From positions 28,718 to 92,717 of the forward strand of contig CAMKRS010000005.1 of the NCBI GenBank assembly GCA_946415245.1: a stretch of 64,000 nt of DNA, in the 5' to 3' direction. This document shows positions 1 to 10,000 of this stretch, one piece after another. A program made the translations under genes and the position numbers. The stretch is from an uncultured Prevotella sp. Lineage in GTDB: Bacteria; Bacteroidota; Bacteroidia; Bacteroidales; Bacteroidaceae. Position 1 is the first letter of the stretch. Each line of letters opens with the position of its first letter. The notes under the pieces are model-generated. The model saw nothing but the letters and a program-made list of their open reading frames with translations. It was not told the DNA's origin and ran no database searches.

Positions 1-1376
1 GCTTCTTCTCCGAGAGGCTCGGGCAGAGGTATCTGTTCTTTCTCAAACGCCTCAGCCGCATCGGCCAAGTCAAGCTGATAAAACACACTGTGACGCCAGT
101 TCTTGGCCAGTGCCTGCCAGTTCTCCTTACGATACTTCCGGCGCTGTTCAAACAACCGTTTCAAATTCGCCCGCTCAGCCACTTCATTGCTGTTCAACGG
201 CTCATCTATCCGATACCGCCGCACCTCATAATCACTCTCTCCCACAGGCACCACATCGATACAATCGCCAGGTTCCAGACTGATCTCCCAATCATTCTCC
301 GCCACACCCGTAATCACGTGGTCATGCGTCAGATGCCAACGAGGTCCCACAAAACTATTCTCCACCCACACATTCGTATTTTCCTCCGTAAACGGAATCT
401 TCATCACGGAATTCTGCACGAAGATCGAGGGATGGGGTTTGCGGTCGATATGCATGATCTCCCGCTGATCATTCACCAGATTCTGCAACCGCATGGTCGA
501 GGCGATCATCTCCCGCGAGGTGCCGAAGTGATAGAACTCTCCCCCAGCCAGCGGCAGGATGGCCACTTTTAGCGAGGATATCTCACCATCAGACTTCGAG
601 GGGTCTGTGCCTAAGGCGCAGCCGAACTCAGAGTAGAGATCATATTCCTTGAAATCATTCGGATTACTCGGAGTAATCTGAATACTCCGATTATTCAGAC
701 TCCTCCTCATCAGCAGCGACACAGCCTTATCGCTCAACAACCACACACCGATATCCGTCAGATAGAAATGATCCTTCTGCAGTTCAGCAAGCGTCTGCAC
801 CGACGGTTTTTGAAGCATCTGTTTCAGCACCGACGGTGTACGACGATCGCTGACAAACACCCCGTGATTCTTTGCCACCGAGGCATCGAGCCAGAGACCA
901 TAGCACACCACATCAGCATCGGGAATAGGTTGCAGGGGCTGTGTGGCACGAATCAACACATCGCCACTCACCACCATCGTATGCAGGGATTCCGGCGCTG
1001 CCGCCATCATCTTCTCATACAATGGCAACTGCACACTCATCAGGTCCTGTGAGAGTTTCTGTCCCCGTTCCCATCGGAACACTGGCAACGGCATCAGCAC
1101 CTTCCCAGAAACAGCATAGCTCGGCAGACGTTTACTCTGTCCACCAGCATGAATCAGGATACGCTTCTCTTTCGCAAGCCATGCTTCAAACTCCTGACTC
1201 CCGACTCCTGACTCCCGACTCCTATACGCCTCCTGCAGGAGCCACGCCGTACCGCCACCGCTGCCGAGACGATGTCCTATCGGATCGCACGTGCAGAAAT
1301 ACTCCTCGCGGCAGAGTCCCGTCACTTCATGAAAACTCCTCACCAGATTCGGGGGCAACGACAGCAGCTTTTTCAT
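1..1376 (-). CDS. fkp: Bifunctional fucokinase / L-fucose-1-phosphate guanylyltransferase, N-terminal part
   Basis: The protein makes GDP-L-fucose from free fucose for surface glycoconjugates. About 458 codons are visible. The rest, including the GHMP kinase half, lies beyond the left edge. The start MKKLLSLPPNLVRSFHEV and the nucleotidyltransferase stretch around residues 72-100 (HAGGQSKRLP, then KVLMPLPVFRWERGQ) match Bacteroides Fkp as I know it. The ATG overlaps the TGA of the upstream membrane protein gene as ATGA, so translation is probably coupled. Residues 52-62 (RSRESGVGSQE) are encoded by a heptanucleotide repeat and replace a variable loop of the family. A second low-complexity stretch near 655-702 encodes LNNRSIQITPSNPND. 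Confidence 0.93.
   Translation of the reverse strand, partial: MKKLLSLPPNLVRSFHEVTGLCREEYFCTCDPIGHRLGSGGGTAWLLQEAYRSRESGVGSQEFEAWLAKEKRILIHAGGQSKRLPSYAVSGKVLMPLPVFRWERGQKLSQDLMSVQLPLYEKMMAAAPESLHTMVVSGDVLIRATQPLQPIPDADVVCYGLWLDASVAKNHGVFVSDRRTPSVLKQMLQKPSVQTLAELQKDHFYLTDIGVWLLSDKAVSLLMRRSLNNRSIQITPSNPNDFKEYDLYSEFGCALGTDPSKSDGEISSLKVAILPLAGGEFYHFGTSREMIASTMRLQNLVNDQREIMHIDRKPHPSIFVQNSVMKIPFTEENTNVWVENSFVGPRWHLTHDHVITGVAENDWEISLEPGDCIDVVPVGESDYEVRRYRIDEPLNSNEVAERANLKRLFEQRRKYRKENWQALAKNWRHSVFYQLDLADAAEAFEKEQIPLPEPLGEE
1190..1224. repeat. Heptanucleotide array, GACTCCT type, inside fkp
   Basis: Tandem CTCCTGA/CTCCCGA units lie within the coding sequence and keep the frame open. Confidence 0.85.
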
Positions 1377-3859
1377 TTCTTCCTACGTTTCCACTCCATA
1401 TAGGCAGCGCCCAGCACCACCAGAATCAGAATGACATATGAGACATAGGCTATCGTCTCTGTGGTATTCACCGACTTCGGTTTGAAGGTCAGCACCACCT
1501 CATGCTTTCCGGGCTTCACATTCAGGGCACGCAGGATATAGTTCACACGTCCCAGTTCTGCAGGTTGTCCGTCGACGGTAGCCGTCCATCCGGGATAATA
1601 TACCTCAGAGAACACCACGACACCACCCTTGCCAGAGTTCACCTCATAAGAGAGTTCATTAGGCTCATAGGTCTTGATGGTCACGATACTCACGCTATCC
1701 TGCTCCACAGCGTCGCCGAGCTGTGTCTTGAACTTCGCATCAGCCACGGCCTCATGACGCAGATTGAGTTTTCCGATAGCGTCAATCTCCTCGTTGGCAT
1801 TCGCCGCATACTGGATCTTATCCACAAACCAGGCATTGCCGTAGGTATAGGGATTCTGCAACGGTACCGTCTGACCACCCTGCAAGGGGAAGATCATATA
1901 CTTTGTATTCAGCATATTCAACACGGGCCAGATGCTGTCACCGTTGATCTTTGTCATATCGCCACCAGCCTCTGAGACAGCGCCGAATATCTGCTGCATC
2001 TCAGGCGAGATATACTGTTCGATCATCTCCTGATAGCGGCGCAGTTTGGCAGCATGATAACCACCGATACTCTTATGATAGTAAGAGGTTTCATTCTCAT
2101 TGAAGGTGTTCGACGCGAGATTCAGCACACGGTAGTCGAGACTCTTGTCGTGCAGGATCTGTTCGTCGGCCTGCGTCATCTGCTGCGGAGCCTCACGCTC
2201 ACTCTTCGGCACAAACATCTCGTCGTTGAGATAACGCTTGTTCACCGTCCAGAGATCCACGAGACAGATCACGAGGAGGATACCCACAGCATACTCCTTC
2301 TTCAACTTGCCAAAAGCAAATGCCAGCAGGATACCCGTTCCCACCAGAATGATATAGAACGAGCGCAGGGCATCGCTGGTAAACATCGCCTGACGCATCT
2401 CTGTGAGATTAGCCATAATCGGCCTCAGATGTTCTGCGGGAAGTCCCTGCAAGGCCTGCATCTCACTCGTAGAAATAAAGCTACTGAAGAAGGTTGACGG
2501 CATCACTGAGAACAACATGGCGATACCACCCGTCAACAAGAAAGAGATACCCACATACTTCAATCTCGGTTTGATCTGCTCAGGCTCTTCCATGAATTTC
2601 TTCAATCCCAGCATCGCCAGCAGAGGAATCGTAAACTCTGCAATCACCAATATCGATGCCACCGTACGGAACTTGGCGTACATCGGCACATAATCGAGGA
2701 AGAAGTCGGTAAATCCCATGAAATTCTTTCCCCACGACAGCAGGATCGACAGGATGGTAGCTGCCAGCAGTGCCCACTTTATCGGACCCTTCACGATAAA
2801 CAGTGCGAGGATAAAGAGCATCAGCACGAAGGCACCCACATACACCGGACCACTCGTTCCCGGCTGCTCTCCCCAATACTGACCTATCTGATTGTAAATC
2901 TCCATATAGTTCGGATCGGCCTTCGCCATCGCCGTTTCATTCATACTCAGAGGCACCGAGGCACCACCCTTTGTATTCGGCACCAACAACGTCCAGGTTT
3001 CTCCGATGCCGTAGCTCCACTGGGTGATATAGTCGCGTTCCAATCCGCTACTGGTCTGATTGACGGAATTCTGCTTCACCAGCTCACTCTTGCCACGCAT
3101 CGACTCCTGCCCATACTGCCAGGTATGATAGAGGTTCGACAGGTTCATACAAAGGCCTAAGACACCTGCCGCCAAACACACACCCGTAGCCTTCGCAAAC
3201 CTTACCAGCTGTTTCTCGCGGATGGCTTCCACCAGCCAGGCGATAATCAGGAAGAGGATGATAAACAGATAATAATACGTCATCTGCACGTGGTTGGCAT
3301 TGATCTCAAACGCCGTGAAGATAGCGGTCACGACGAAACCCCACAGGTATTTCCCCCGATAGGCCAGTACGATACCCGCAATCATCGGTGGCAGATAGGC
3401 CAGAGCCCACACCTTCCAGATATGTCCGGCAGCGATGATGATCAGAAAATAGGTACTGAAAGCCCAGAGGATAGAACCCAGCGCTGCCAGATGCTGACGG
3501 AAATCAAACGCACGGAGCAGGATATAGAATCCCAGCAGATAGGCGAAGACGAACCACACATTCTCAGGCAACCACAGATGGTAGGCGTTGATAGCTTGCG
3601 TCAGGTTGTCGGTAGAGTGATACGACGGTGCCATCTGATAGGTGGGCATACCACCAAACAGGGCATTTGTCCAACGACTGCGTTCTCCTGTCTTCTGGAG
3701 ATACTCGATACCCTCCTGTCCGGCTCCTCTTCCGGCCGAGGCATCATGACGATACAGAATACGTCCCTCGATGTCGGCAGGGAAGAAATAAGCGAAGGCC
3801 AGAACGGCAAACAACAGCACTGCCAACACGTCGGGCAGGCACTTCTTTAATAATGTCAT
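1373..3859 (-). CDS. YfhO family polytopic membrane protein
   Basis: This is an 828-residue integral membrane protein. Many hydrophobic segments fill the first 550 residues, starting with LLKKCLPDVLAVLLFAVLAF. A soluble C-terminal beta-rich region (VVVFSEVYYPGWTATVDGQP, typical of YfhO proteins) is followed by a last membrane helix and the basic tail EWKRRKK. YfhO relatives resemble GT-C glycosyltransferases and are linked to glycosylation of cell-surface polymers; the substrate here is unknown. I chose ATG at 3859 over the TTG three codons upstream. The stop overlaps the fkp start. The operon suggests, but does not prove, a link to fucose-containing surface sugars. Confidence 0.88.
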   Translation of the reverse strand: MTLLKKCLPDVLAVLLFAVLAFAYFFPADIEGRILYRHDASAGRGAGQEGIEYLQKTGERSRWTNALFGGMPTYQMAPSYHSTDNLTQAINAYHLWLPENVWFVFAYLLGFYILLRAFDFRQHLAALGSILWAFSTYFLIIIAAGHIWKVWALAYLPPMIAGIVLAYRGKYLWGFVVTAIFTAFEINANHVQMTYYYLFIILFLIIAWLVEAIREKQLVRFAKATGVCLAAGVLGLCMNLSNLYHTWQYGQESMRGKSELVKQNSVNQTSSGLERDYITQWSYGIGETWTLLVPNTKGGASVPLSMNETAMAKADPNYMEIYNQIGQYWGEQPGTSGPVYVGAFVLMLFILALFIVKGPIKWALLAATILSILLSWGKNFMGFTDFFLDYVPMYAKFRTVASILVIAEFTIPLLAMLGLKKFMEEPEQIKPRLKYVGISFLLTGGIAMLFSVMPSTFFSSFISTSEMQALQGLPAEHLRPIMANLTEMRQAMFTSDALRSFYIILVGTGILLAFAFGKLKKEYAVGILLVICLVDLWTVNKRYLNDEMFVPKSEREAPQQMTQADEQILHDKSLDYRVLNLASNTFNENETSYYHKSIGGYHAAKLRRYQEMIEQYISPEMQQIFGAVSEAGGDMTKINGDSIWPVLNMLNTKYMIFPLQGGQTVPLQNPYTYGNAWFVDKIQYAANANEEIDAIGKLNLRHEAVADAKFKTQLGDAVEQDSVSIVTIKTYEPNELSYEVNSGKGGVVVFSEVYYPGWTATVDGQPAELGRVNYILRALNVKPGKHEVVLTFKPKSVNTTETIAYVSYVILILVVLGAAYMEWKRRKK

Positions 3860-3885
3860 AACTTGCAAGTTTATTAATCTGCGTG

Positions 3886-3975
3886 CAAAATTACAAATAA
3901 ATTATGAATTATGCATTATTCGCTCGAATTTATTCGCTTTGCTTGCAAAGAATTATGAATTATTTCGTATCTTTG
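3886..3975. promoter_or_regulatory. Divergent promoter region, yfhO / TrmH-family gene
   Basis: On the minus strand a TAATTTTG -7 element occupies 3886-3893, upstream of yfhO. On the plus strand TATCTTTG occupies 3968-3975, ten bases before the methyltransferase ATG. Degenerate ATTATGAATT units of the TTCATAA type lie between them. Confidence 0.65.
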
Positions 3976-3985
3976 CAGTCGAAAT

Positions 3986-4771
3986 ATGGAAGAAAACGTT
4001 ATTACCAGTGTCCAAAACGCCCGCGTCAAGCATGTTGTAGCCCTGCAACAGAAGTCCTCGCTCCGTCGTGAGGAGGGTCTCTTTGTCGTCGAGGGCCAGC
4101 GCGAGATAGAGCACTGCATTGCCTGCGGCTACGAGGTGGTAGAAGTGTATAAAAGGAGTCAGGAGTCAGGAGTCAGGAAAGAAGTAGAATACCTTGTTTC
4201 GCCCCAGGTCTATGAAAAGATGGCCTATCGTGGCTCTACCGAGGGAATTATCGCTGTGGCGAAATGCAAAGACCACTCTCTGAGTATTCTCTCACCTCTT
4301 ACCTCTTACCTCTCACCTCTCATCATCGTCCTCGAACGTGTGGAGAAACCCGGCAACCTGGGAGCCATCCTGCGTACCGCCGAGGCTGCTGGTGTCGATG
4401 CCGTCATCGTCTGCGACCCGCTGACAGATCTCTACAACCCGAACCTCATCCGTGCCAGCATCGGTGGCGTCTTCAATGTACCCACCGCCGTCTGCACGTC
4501 AGAGGAGTGCATCGCCTTCCTCAAAGCCAACCGCATCAAGATCCTCACGGCACAGTTGCAGGACTCCAACGAATATTATGACTACGACATGACGCAAGCC
4601 ACTGCCATCGTCATGGGAACAGAGTCTACGGGACTCACCCAGCAGTGGCGCGAGGCTGCCGATGCCCATATCCGCATCCCCATGCTGGGACGCCTCGACT
4701 CCCTCAACGTCAGTGTCAGCGCCGCCATCCTCATGTACGAAGCGGTCAGACAGAGAAAGGTAAAAAAGTAA
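3986..4771 (+). CDS. TrmH family (SpoU) RNA 2'-O-methyltransferase
   Basis: A 261-residue SPOUT-class enzyme that probably methylates a ribose 2'-OH in rRNA or tRNA using SAM. The N-terminal substrate-binding part (SVQNARVKHVVALQQKSS, then EGLFVVEGQREI) is followed by the SpoU motifs ERVEKPGNLGAILRTAEAAG, IVMGTESTGL and IPMLGRLDSLNVSVSAAI, which build the knotted SAM site. The exact target cannot be read from the sequence. Two heptanucleotide arrays are translated in frame: KRSQESGVRKEV near residue 58, and SILSPLTSYLSPL between the N-terminal and catalytic domains, near residue 104. Confidence 0.9.
   Translation: MEENVITSVQNARVKHVVALQQKSSLRREEGLFVVEGQREIEHCIACGYEVVEVYKRSQESGVRKEVEYLVSPQVYEKMAYRGSTEGIIAVAKCKDHSLSILSPLTSYLSPLIIVLERVEKPGNLGAILRTAEAAGVDAVIVCDPLTDLYNPNLIRASIGGVFNVPTAVCTSEECIAFLKANRIKILTAQLQDSNEYYDYDMTQATAIVMGTESTGLTQQWREAADAHIRIPMLGRLDSLNVSVSAAILMYEAVRQRKVKK
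4153..4180. repeat. Heptanucleotide array, AGGAGTC type, in the TrmH-family gene
   Basis: AGGAGTC units are followed by AGTAGAATACCTTG, which resembles the flank AGTAGATTACCTTGG of other copies. Confidence 0.8.
4279..4323. repeat. Heptanucleotide array, CCTCTTA type, in the TrmH-family gene
   Basis: GAGTATTCTC is followed by repeated ACCTCTT/ACCTCTC units. The GAGTATTCTC flank is shared with the tsaE and cca copies. Confidence 0.8.
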
Positions 4772-4782
4772 AAAGGTAAAAT

Positions 4783-5412
4783 ATGAAGATTGGAATGATT
4801 GTAGCAATGGAAAAGGAGTTGAAGCAGCTCCGTCCATTATTCTCCGAAGACCAGGTGATCCTGCAAAAGAGCGGCATCGCCACCGTCAACGCAGCCATAC
4901 AGACGGTAGAAATGATCCGTCAGTACAAACCCGACTGCATCATCTCCAGCGGATGTGCCGGCGGCAATGGCGCCGATATCAACCTGCAAGATGTGGTGGT
5001 GAGTTCGGAACTCACCTATCACGACGTGTATTGTGGCAAGGCCATCGACGATACCACCGTCTATGGACAAGTACAGGGCCTGCCCGCACGCTATCAGGCC
5101 GACCCCTATCTCCTGGAAAAAGCGAAACTCACGGGTGCGAAGCCAGGCTTGATTGTCACTGGCGACTGGTTTGTCGACTCCAAGGAGAAGATGCGCGAGA
5201 TCGTCGGACACTTCCCTGAGGCGAAAGCCGTCGATATGGAGTCGTGTGCCATCGCACAGGTATGCTATATCTATAAGGTGCCCTTCATCTCCTTCCGTCT
5301 CATCAGCGACATCCCCCTGCGCGACACCGATGCCTCGCAGTACCACAATTTCTGGGACTCCGTCGCCGAGAAATCATTCCAAACCACCAAGACATTCATC
5401 GAATCTCTCTAA
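4783..5412 (+). CDS. mtnN: 5'-methylthioadenosine / S-adenosylhomocysteine nucleosidase
   Basis: This 209-residue enzyme cleaves adenine from S-adenosylhomocysteine and methylthioadenosine. The N-terminus MKIGMIVAMEKEL places Glu12 where the family has its acid. The later active-site motif VDMESCAIAQV contains Glu153, and LISDIP contains the catalytic Asp176. It starts 11 bases after the methyltransferase stop, in a spacer of AAAAGGTA-like repeats. luxS follows directly, so the product S-ribosylhomocysteine is passed to the next enzyme of the same operon. Confidence 0.95.
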   Translation: MKIGMIVAMEKELKQLRPLFSEDQVILQKSGIATVNAAIQTVEMIRQYKPDCIISSGCAGGNGADINLQDVVVSSELTYHDVYCGKAIDDTTVYGQVQGLPARYQADPYLLEKAKLTGAKPGLIVTGDWFVDSKEKMREIVGHFPEAKAVDMESCAIAQVCYIYKVPFISFRLISDIPLRDTDASQYHNFWDSVAEKSFQTTKTFIESL

Positions 5413-5447
5413 ATCGTCAAATTGTTAAATAGTCAAATAGTCAAATC
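5412..5447. repeat. Octanucleotide spacer repeat between mtnN and luxS
   Basis: Four imperfect AAATAGTC-type units fill the spacer between the two coding sequences. Confidence 0.7.
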
Positions 5448-5942
5448 ATGGAGGTTATTCAGAGTTTTACGATCGACCACACGCAATTGAAGCCCGGTAT
5501 CTACGTCTCCCGCGAGGATAAAGGGTTCACCACATACGACCTGCGCATCACCGAACCCAATAAGGAACCTGCCGTTGCCCCTGCCGCCATGCATAGTATG
5601 GAACACCTCATGGCCACCTGGTTCCGCAACTCCCGGGTCAAGGACGATGTGGTCTATGTGGGTCCCATGGGTTGCCTCACTGGCATGTATATCATCATGA
5701 CGGGCGCTTACACCGTCGAGGACATGCGCCAACTCACCATCGAATGCTTGAAGTGGATACTCACCCAGAATGAAGTACCTGCCACCCGACCCGAGGCCTG
5801 CGGCAACTATCTGCTCCATGACCTCCCGATGTGCAAGTGGGAAAGTGCCCGCTATCTCGATCGTCTGCAAAACGATTTCCACTCCGAGTACACAAAACTC
5901 CAGATTACCCTCGACGACGGCAAAGTCTTCGCCGATGCATAG
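5448..5942 (+). CDS. luxS: S-ribosylhomocysteine lyase
   Basis: LuxS converts S-ribosylhomocysteine to homocysteine and DPD, the precursor of the signal AI-2. The 164-residue length is typical. The metal site is visible as HSMEH (His49, Glu52, His53) and Cys118 in EACGN. The catalytic cysteine is Cys76 in GPMGCLTG. The C-terminal LHDLP motif is present. It sits directly behind mtnN, which makes its substrate. The sequence gives no evidence of an AI-2 receptor nearby, so the role may simply be homocysteine recovery. Confidence 0.96.
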   Translation: MEVIQSFTIDHTQLKPGIYVSREDKGFTTYDLRITEPNKEPAVAPAAMHSMEHLMATWFRNSRVKDDVVYVGPMGCLTGMYIIMTGAYTVEDMRQLTIECLKWILTQNEVPATRPEACGNYLLHDLPMCKWESARYLDRLQNDFHSEYTKLQITLDDGKVFADA

Positions 5943-5967
5943 CAACAATCAAACAACACATATCAAC

Positions 5968-7083
5968 ATGAAGATCAACTATTCTTATCTCAGCCTCATG
6001 ATGGCACTTCTGCTGACCCTTTCCTGCGGCGGCGAGAAGAAAAAGCCACACGATGCCGTACAGTACAAAACCCTGGTGGTGAGTAAGAAAGACATGACAC
6101 TCTCCCACCAGTACAGTGCCCGTCTCACAGGACGGCAGATCGTAGAGGTGCGTCCCCAGGTATCAGGCAACATCACCCGCATCTGTATCAACGAGGGCGA
6201 TGCCGTCCGCAAGGGACAACTGCTGTTCGTCATCGACCAGGTGCCTTACCGTGCAGCCCTCGATGTGGCCGTAGCAGCCCGTAAGACGGCAGAAGCCCGT
6301 CTGGCAACGGCCAAGATGAACTACGACAACGAGGCCCGTCTGCAACAGGGCAATGTCGTTGGCGAAGTATCCGTGCAGACCATGCGCAATGCTCTCTCAG
6401 AAGCCGAGGCCGCTCTGGCAACGGCAAGGGCGCAGGAGGTGAATGCCCGCAACAACCTGAGCTATACCGAGGTGAAGAGTCCCGTCAGCGGTGTGGCATC
6501 GATGATTCCCTGGCACGTGGGATCCCTCGTCAGCAGCACCATTAGCGAACCGCTGGTGACGGTAGCCGACGACTCGGAGATGTATGCCTATTTCAGCATC
6601 AGTCAGGATCAGGCCCTCAACCTCCTCGATCAGTATGGTTCGATACAGGAGTTCATCGCCAAGGCCCCGACTGTAGACCTGCTCCTCAACAACGGGAAAC
6701 CCTACGAGCAGAAGGGACATGTCAGTGCCGTCAGTGGTACCGTCGACACCAAGACAGGTGCCGTCACCCTGCGCGCCACCTTCCCCAATGCCACCAGCAT
6801 GCTCCATCACGGTGCCAGTGCCACAGTGATCGTGCCCTCACAACACCAGCAGTGCATCGTCATCCCTCAGGAGGCTACCTATGAACTGCAGAACCGCTCG
6901 TTCGTCTACCGTGTCATCGACGGCAAGACCAAGTCTACCGCCATCACCGTGTTCCCCCAGAACAACGGAAAGGAATATATTGTGGAAGAGGGCCTCAACG
7001 CCGGTGATACCATCATCGCCGAAGGTGCCGGCCTGCTCAAAGACGGAATCGAAGTGAATGTAGAGGTAAGAGGTAAGAAGTAA
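5968..7083 (+). CDS. RND efflux periplasmic adaptor (membrane fusion protein), lipoprotein
   Basis: This 371-residue adaptor links an inner-membrane RND pump to an outer-membrane channel. A lipoprotein signal ends at Cys20 (LLLTLSC). Barrel-sandwich halves surround a coiled-coil hairpin: VEVRPQVSGNITRICINEGD before it, and LSYTEVKSPVSGVASMI after it. The start at 5968 is chosen because it gives this signal peptide; longer readings overlap luxS. It is six bases from the RND gene. Specificity cannot be predicted. Confidence 0.92.
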   Translation: MKINYSYLSLMMALLLTLSCGGEKKKPHDAVQYKTLVVSKKDMTLSHQYSARLTGRQIVEVRPQVSGNITRICINEGDAVRKGQLLFVIDQVPYRAALDVAVAARKTAEARLATAKMNYDNEARLQQGNVVGEVSVQTMRNALSEAEAALATARAQEVNARNNLSYTEVKSPVSGVASMIPWHVGSLVSSTISEPLVTVADDSEMYAYFSISQDQALNLLDQYGSIQEFIAKAPTVDLLLNNGKPYEQKGHVSAVSGTVDTKTGAVTLRATFPNATSMLHHGASATVIVPSQHQQCIVIPQEATYELQNRSFVYRVIDGKTKSTAITVFPQNNGKEYIVEEGLNAGDTIIAEGAGLLKDGIEVNVEVRGKK

Positions 7084-7088
7084 GAGGT
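7064..7088. repeat. Heptanucleotide array, TAAGAGG type, across the adaptor stop codon
   Basis: Units of TAAGAGG/TAAGAAG encode the last residues of the adaptor and the gap before the RND start. Confidence 0.7.
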
Positions 7089-10000
7089 ATGAACGTTAAG
7101 ACTTTTATTGATCGCCCTATACTCTCCGGCGTGATTTCAGTACTGATGGTGCTTGTCGGCGTCATCGGACTGAGCCAGCTCGCCCTCGAACAGTTCCCGG
7201 AGATAGCCCCGCCCACCGTCCGCATCATGGCCAGCTATACCGGCGCCAATGCCGAGACGGTGCAGAAAAGTGTCGTCGTACCCCTCGAAGAAGCCATCAA
7301 CGGTGTCGAGGGTATGATGTACATGACCTCCAACGCCTCCAACAACGGTTCCGGCTCCATCGGTATCTTCTTCCGTCAGGGCACCGATCCCGATATGGCG
7401 ATGGTCAACGTACAGAACCGTGCCGCCACCGTACAGGGCCGTCTGCCGAGTGATGTGGTGAAGAGCGGACTCACCGTGCGCAAGCGCCAGACATCGAATA
7501 TCAAGCAGATCGCCATCTACAGTCCTGACAGCACCTTCGACCGTGCTTTCCTGGCCAACTATACAAAGATCAACATCGAGCCGCGCCTGAGCCGTATCCC
7601 CGGTGTGGGTGAGGTCAACGTCATGGGTGCCGACTACTCCATGCGTATCTGGCTCGACCCTCTGAAGATGGCCCGCTACGGACTCACCCCCAGCGACATC
7701 ACCCAGGTGCTCAACGAACAGAATGTGGAGGTGGCCACAGGTACTCTCGGTGCCGAGAGCCAGAACACCTTCCAGTATGTGCTGAAATACCGCGGACGCT
7801 ATGAGGATGAACAGGGCTACGAGAACCTTGTCATCCGTTCGCTGCCCAGCGGCGACGTGCTCCGCATCAAGGATATTGCCAAGGTGGAACTCGGTTCACA
7901 GAACTACAACATCATCGCCGAGACCAACGGCTCACCGGGTGTCAACGTTTCCATCAACCAGGTGGCAGGCTCCAATGCCAATGAGATCATCAAACAGATT
8001 GACCGTGAGATAGAGAATATCCGCGGCTCGCTGCCGCCGGGCATCGTCATCGAAGACCTCGAATCAAAGAAGGACTTCCTTGATGCCTCCATCACCAGCG
8101 TGGTAGAGACCCTGCTCGAAGCCCTGGCACTGGTCATCCTCGTGGTGTTCCTCTTCCTGCAGAGCTGGCGCGCCACCATCATCCCCGCTGTGGCCATCAT
8201 GGTGTCACTCATCGCCACCCTCGCCGTTATCTATGCCATTGGCTTCTCCCTCAACATGCTCACGCTCTTCGCCCTCGTACTGGTCATCGGTACTGTGGTC
8301 GATGATGCCATCGTGGTGGTAGAGGCCGTACAGGCCAAGCTCGACGAAGGCGGACAAAGCACCTACAATGCTACCATCGCTGCCATGCATGGCATCACCT
8401 CGGCATTGGTCACCACCACCCTCGTCTTCATGGCGGTGTTCGTACCTGTGTGCTTCATCGGTGGCGTCACCGGCACCTTCTATACCCAGTTCGGACTCAC
8501 CATGGCCATCGCCGTGGGTATCTCCCTCTTCAACGCCCTGACGCTCTCCCCTGCCCTCAGCGCGCTGATCATGCGACCCAATGCGAGTCTGGCAGAACAG
8601 AACAAAGGATTCAAGGCCCGCTTCAATGCCGGCTTCAACGCCGTGCTCAATCGTTATAAGAGCGCTGTGGCTGTCGTCATTCCTAAGCGCTGGCTCGCTG
8701 CCGCCCTCGTCGTGGTGGCCATTCTCGGCCTCGGCTGGATGATGAAGACCACCAAGACCGGACTCGTTCCCAACGAGGATATGGGTACCGTGTTCATCAA
8801 TGTCCAGGCCTCCCCGGGCAGCAGCCTCCAACAGACCTACCATATATTAAAAGAGGTGGAGGAGCGTATCAAGGATCTGCCGCAGCTGCGTATCTACTCG
8901 CTCATCGCAGGTAACTCCAACAACTTCGAACAGTCCTCCTCCAACGGTAACTTCACTTTGAAACTGAAAAAGTGGGGCGAGCGCAAAGGCAAAGGCGACG
9001 ATGTGCAAAGTGTGGTCGACGAGATCTACCGTCGCACCGCCGACATCGCCAACGCGAAGATACAGGTCAACACGCAGAACATGCTCCCGGGCTTTGGACG
9101 TATCAACGGCTTCGAGCTCCACGTACAGGACAAGCACGGTGGCACCATCCAAGATCTACTCACCTATACCAACCGCCTCATCGCCGCCCTCAACGAACGG
9201 CCTGAGATCAGCCGTGCCTTCACCAATTTCTCGCTGAAATACCCGCAGTACCGCGTCGAGGTCGATGCCGCCCTCTGTAAACGCAACGGAGTGTCGCCCA
9301 GCGATGTGCTGGCAGCCCTCAGCGGCTATATCGGCGGTTCCTACGCCTCCAACTTCGTACGCTTCACCAAACTCTACCGTGTGATGGTGCAGGCGTCGCC
9401 CGAATACCGTCTCGATACCGAGTCGCTCAACAACATCTTCGTACGCACTTCCTCTGGTGAGATGTCGCCCATCGGCCAGTACCTCACCCTGACGCGTATC
9501 TACGGTTCCGAGACCCTCGCCCGCTTCAACCTCTTCCCCAGCATCCAGTGCGGAGGCACCGCTGCCGAGGGTTACAGCTCAGGTCAGGCCATCGACGCCA
9601 TCCGCGAGACAGCGGCAGAGGTGTTGCCCGAGGGCTATGACTATGAGTTTGGTGGCATGAGCCGTGAGGAGGCATCGGCACAGAACACCACGGCCCTCGT
9701 GTTCATCATCTGTATCGTGTTCATCTACCTCATCCTCTGCGCCCTCTACGAGAGCCTGTTCATCCCCATGGCAGTCATCCTGAGCGTACCCTTCGGACTG
9801 CTCGGAAGCTTCCTCTTCGCCCACCTCTGGGGACTGGAAAACAATATCTACATGCAGACGGGACTCATCATGCTCATCGGCTTGTTGTCGAAGACAGCCA
9901 TCCTCCTGACGGAATATGCTTCCACGCGTCGGCGCCAAGGCATGGGCATCGTCGAGGCAGCCCTTGATGCTGCTGCCGTCCGACTGCGACCCATCCTCAT

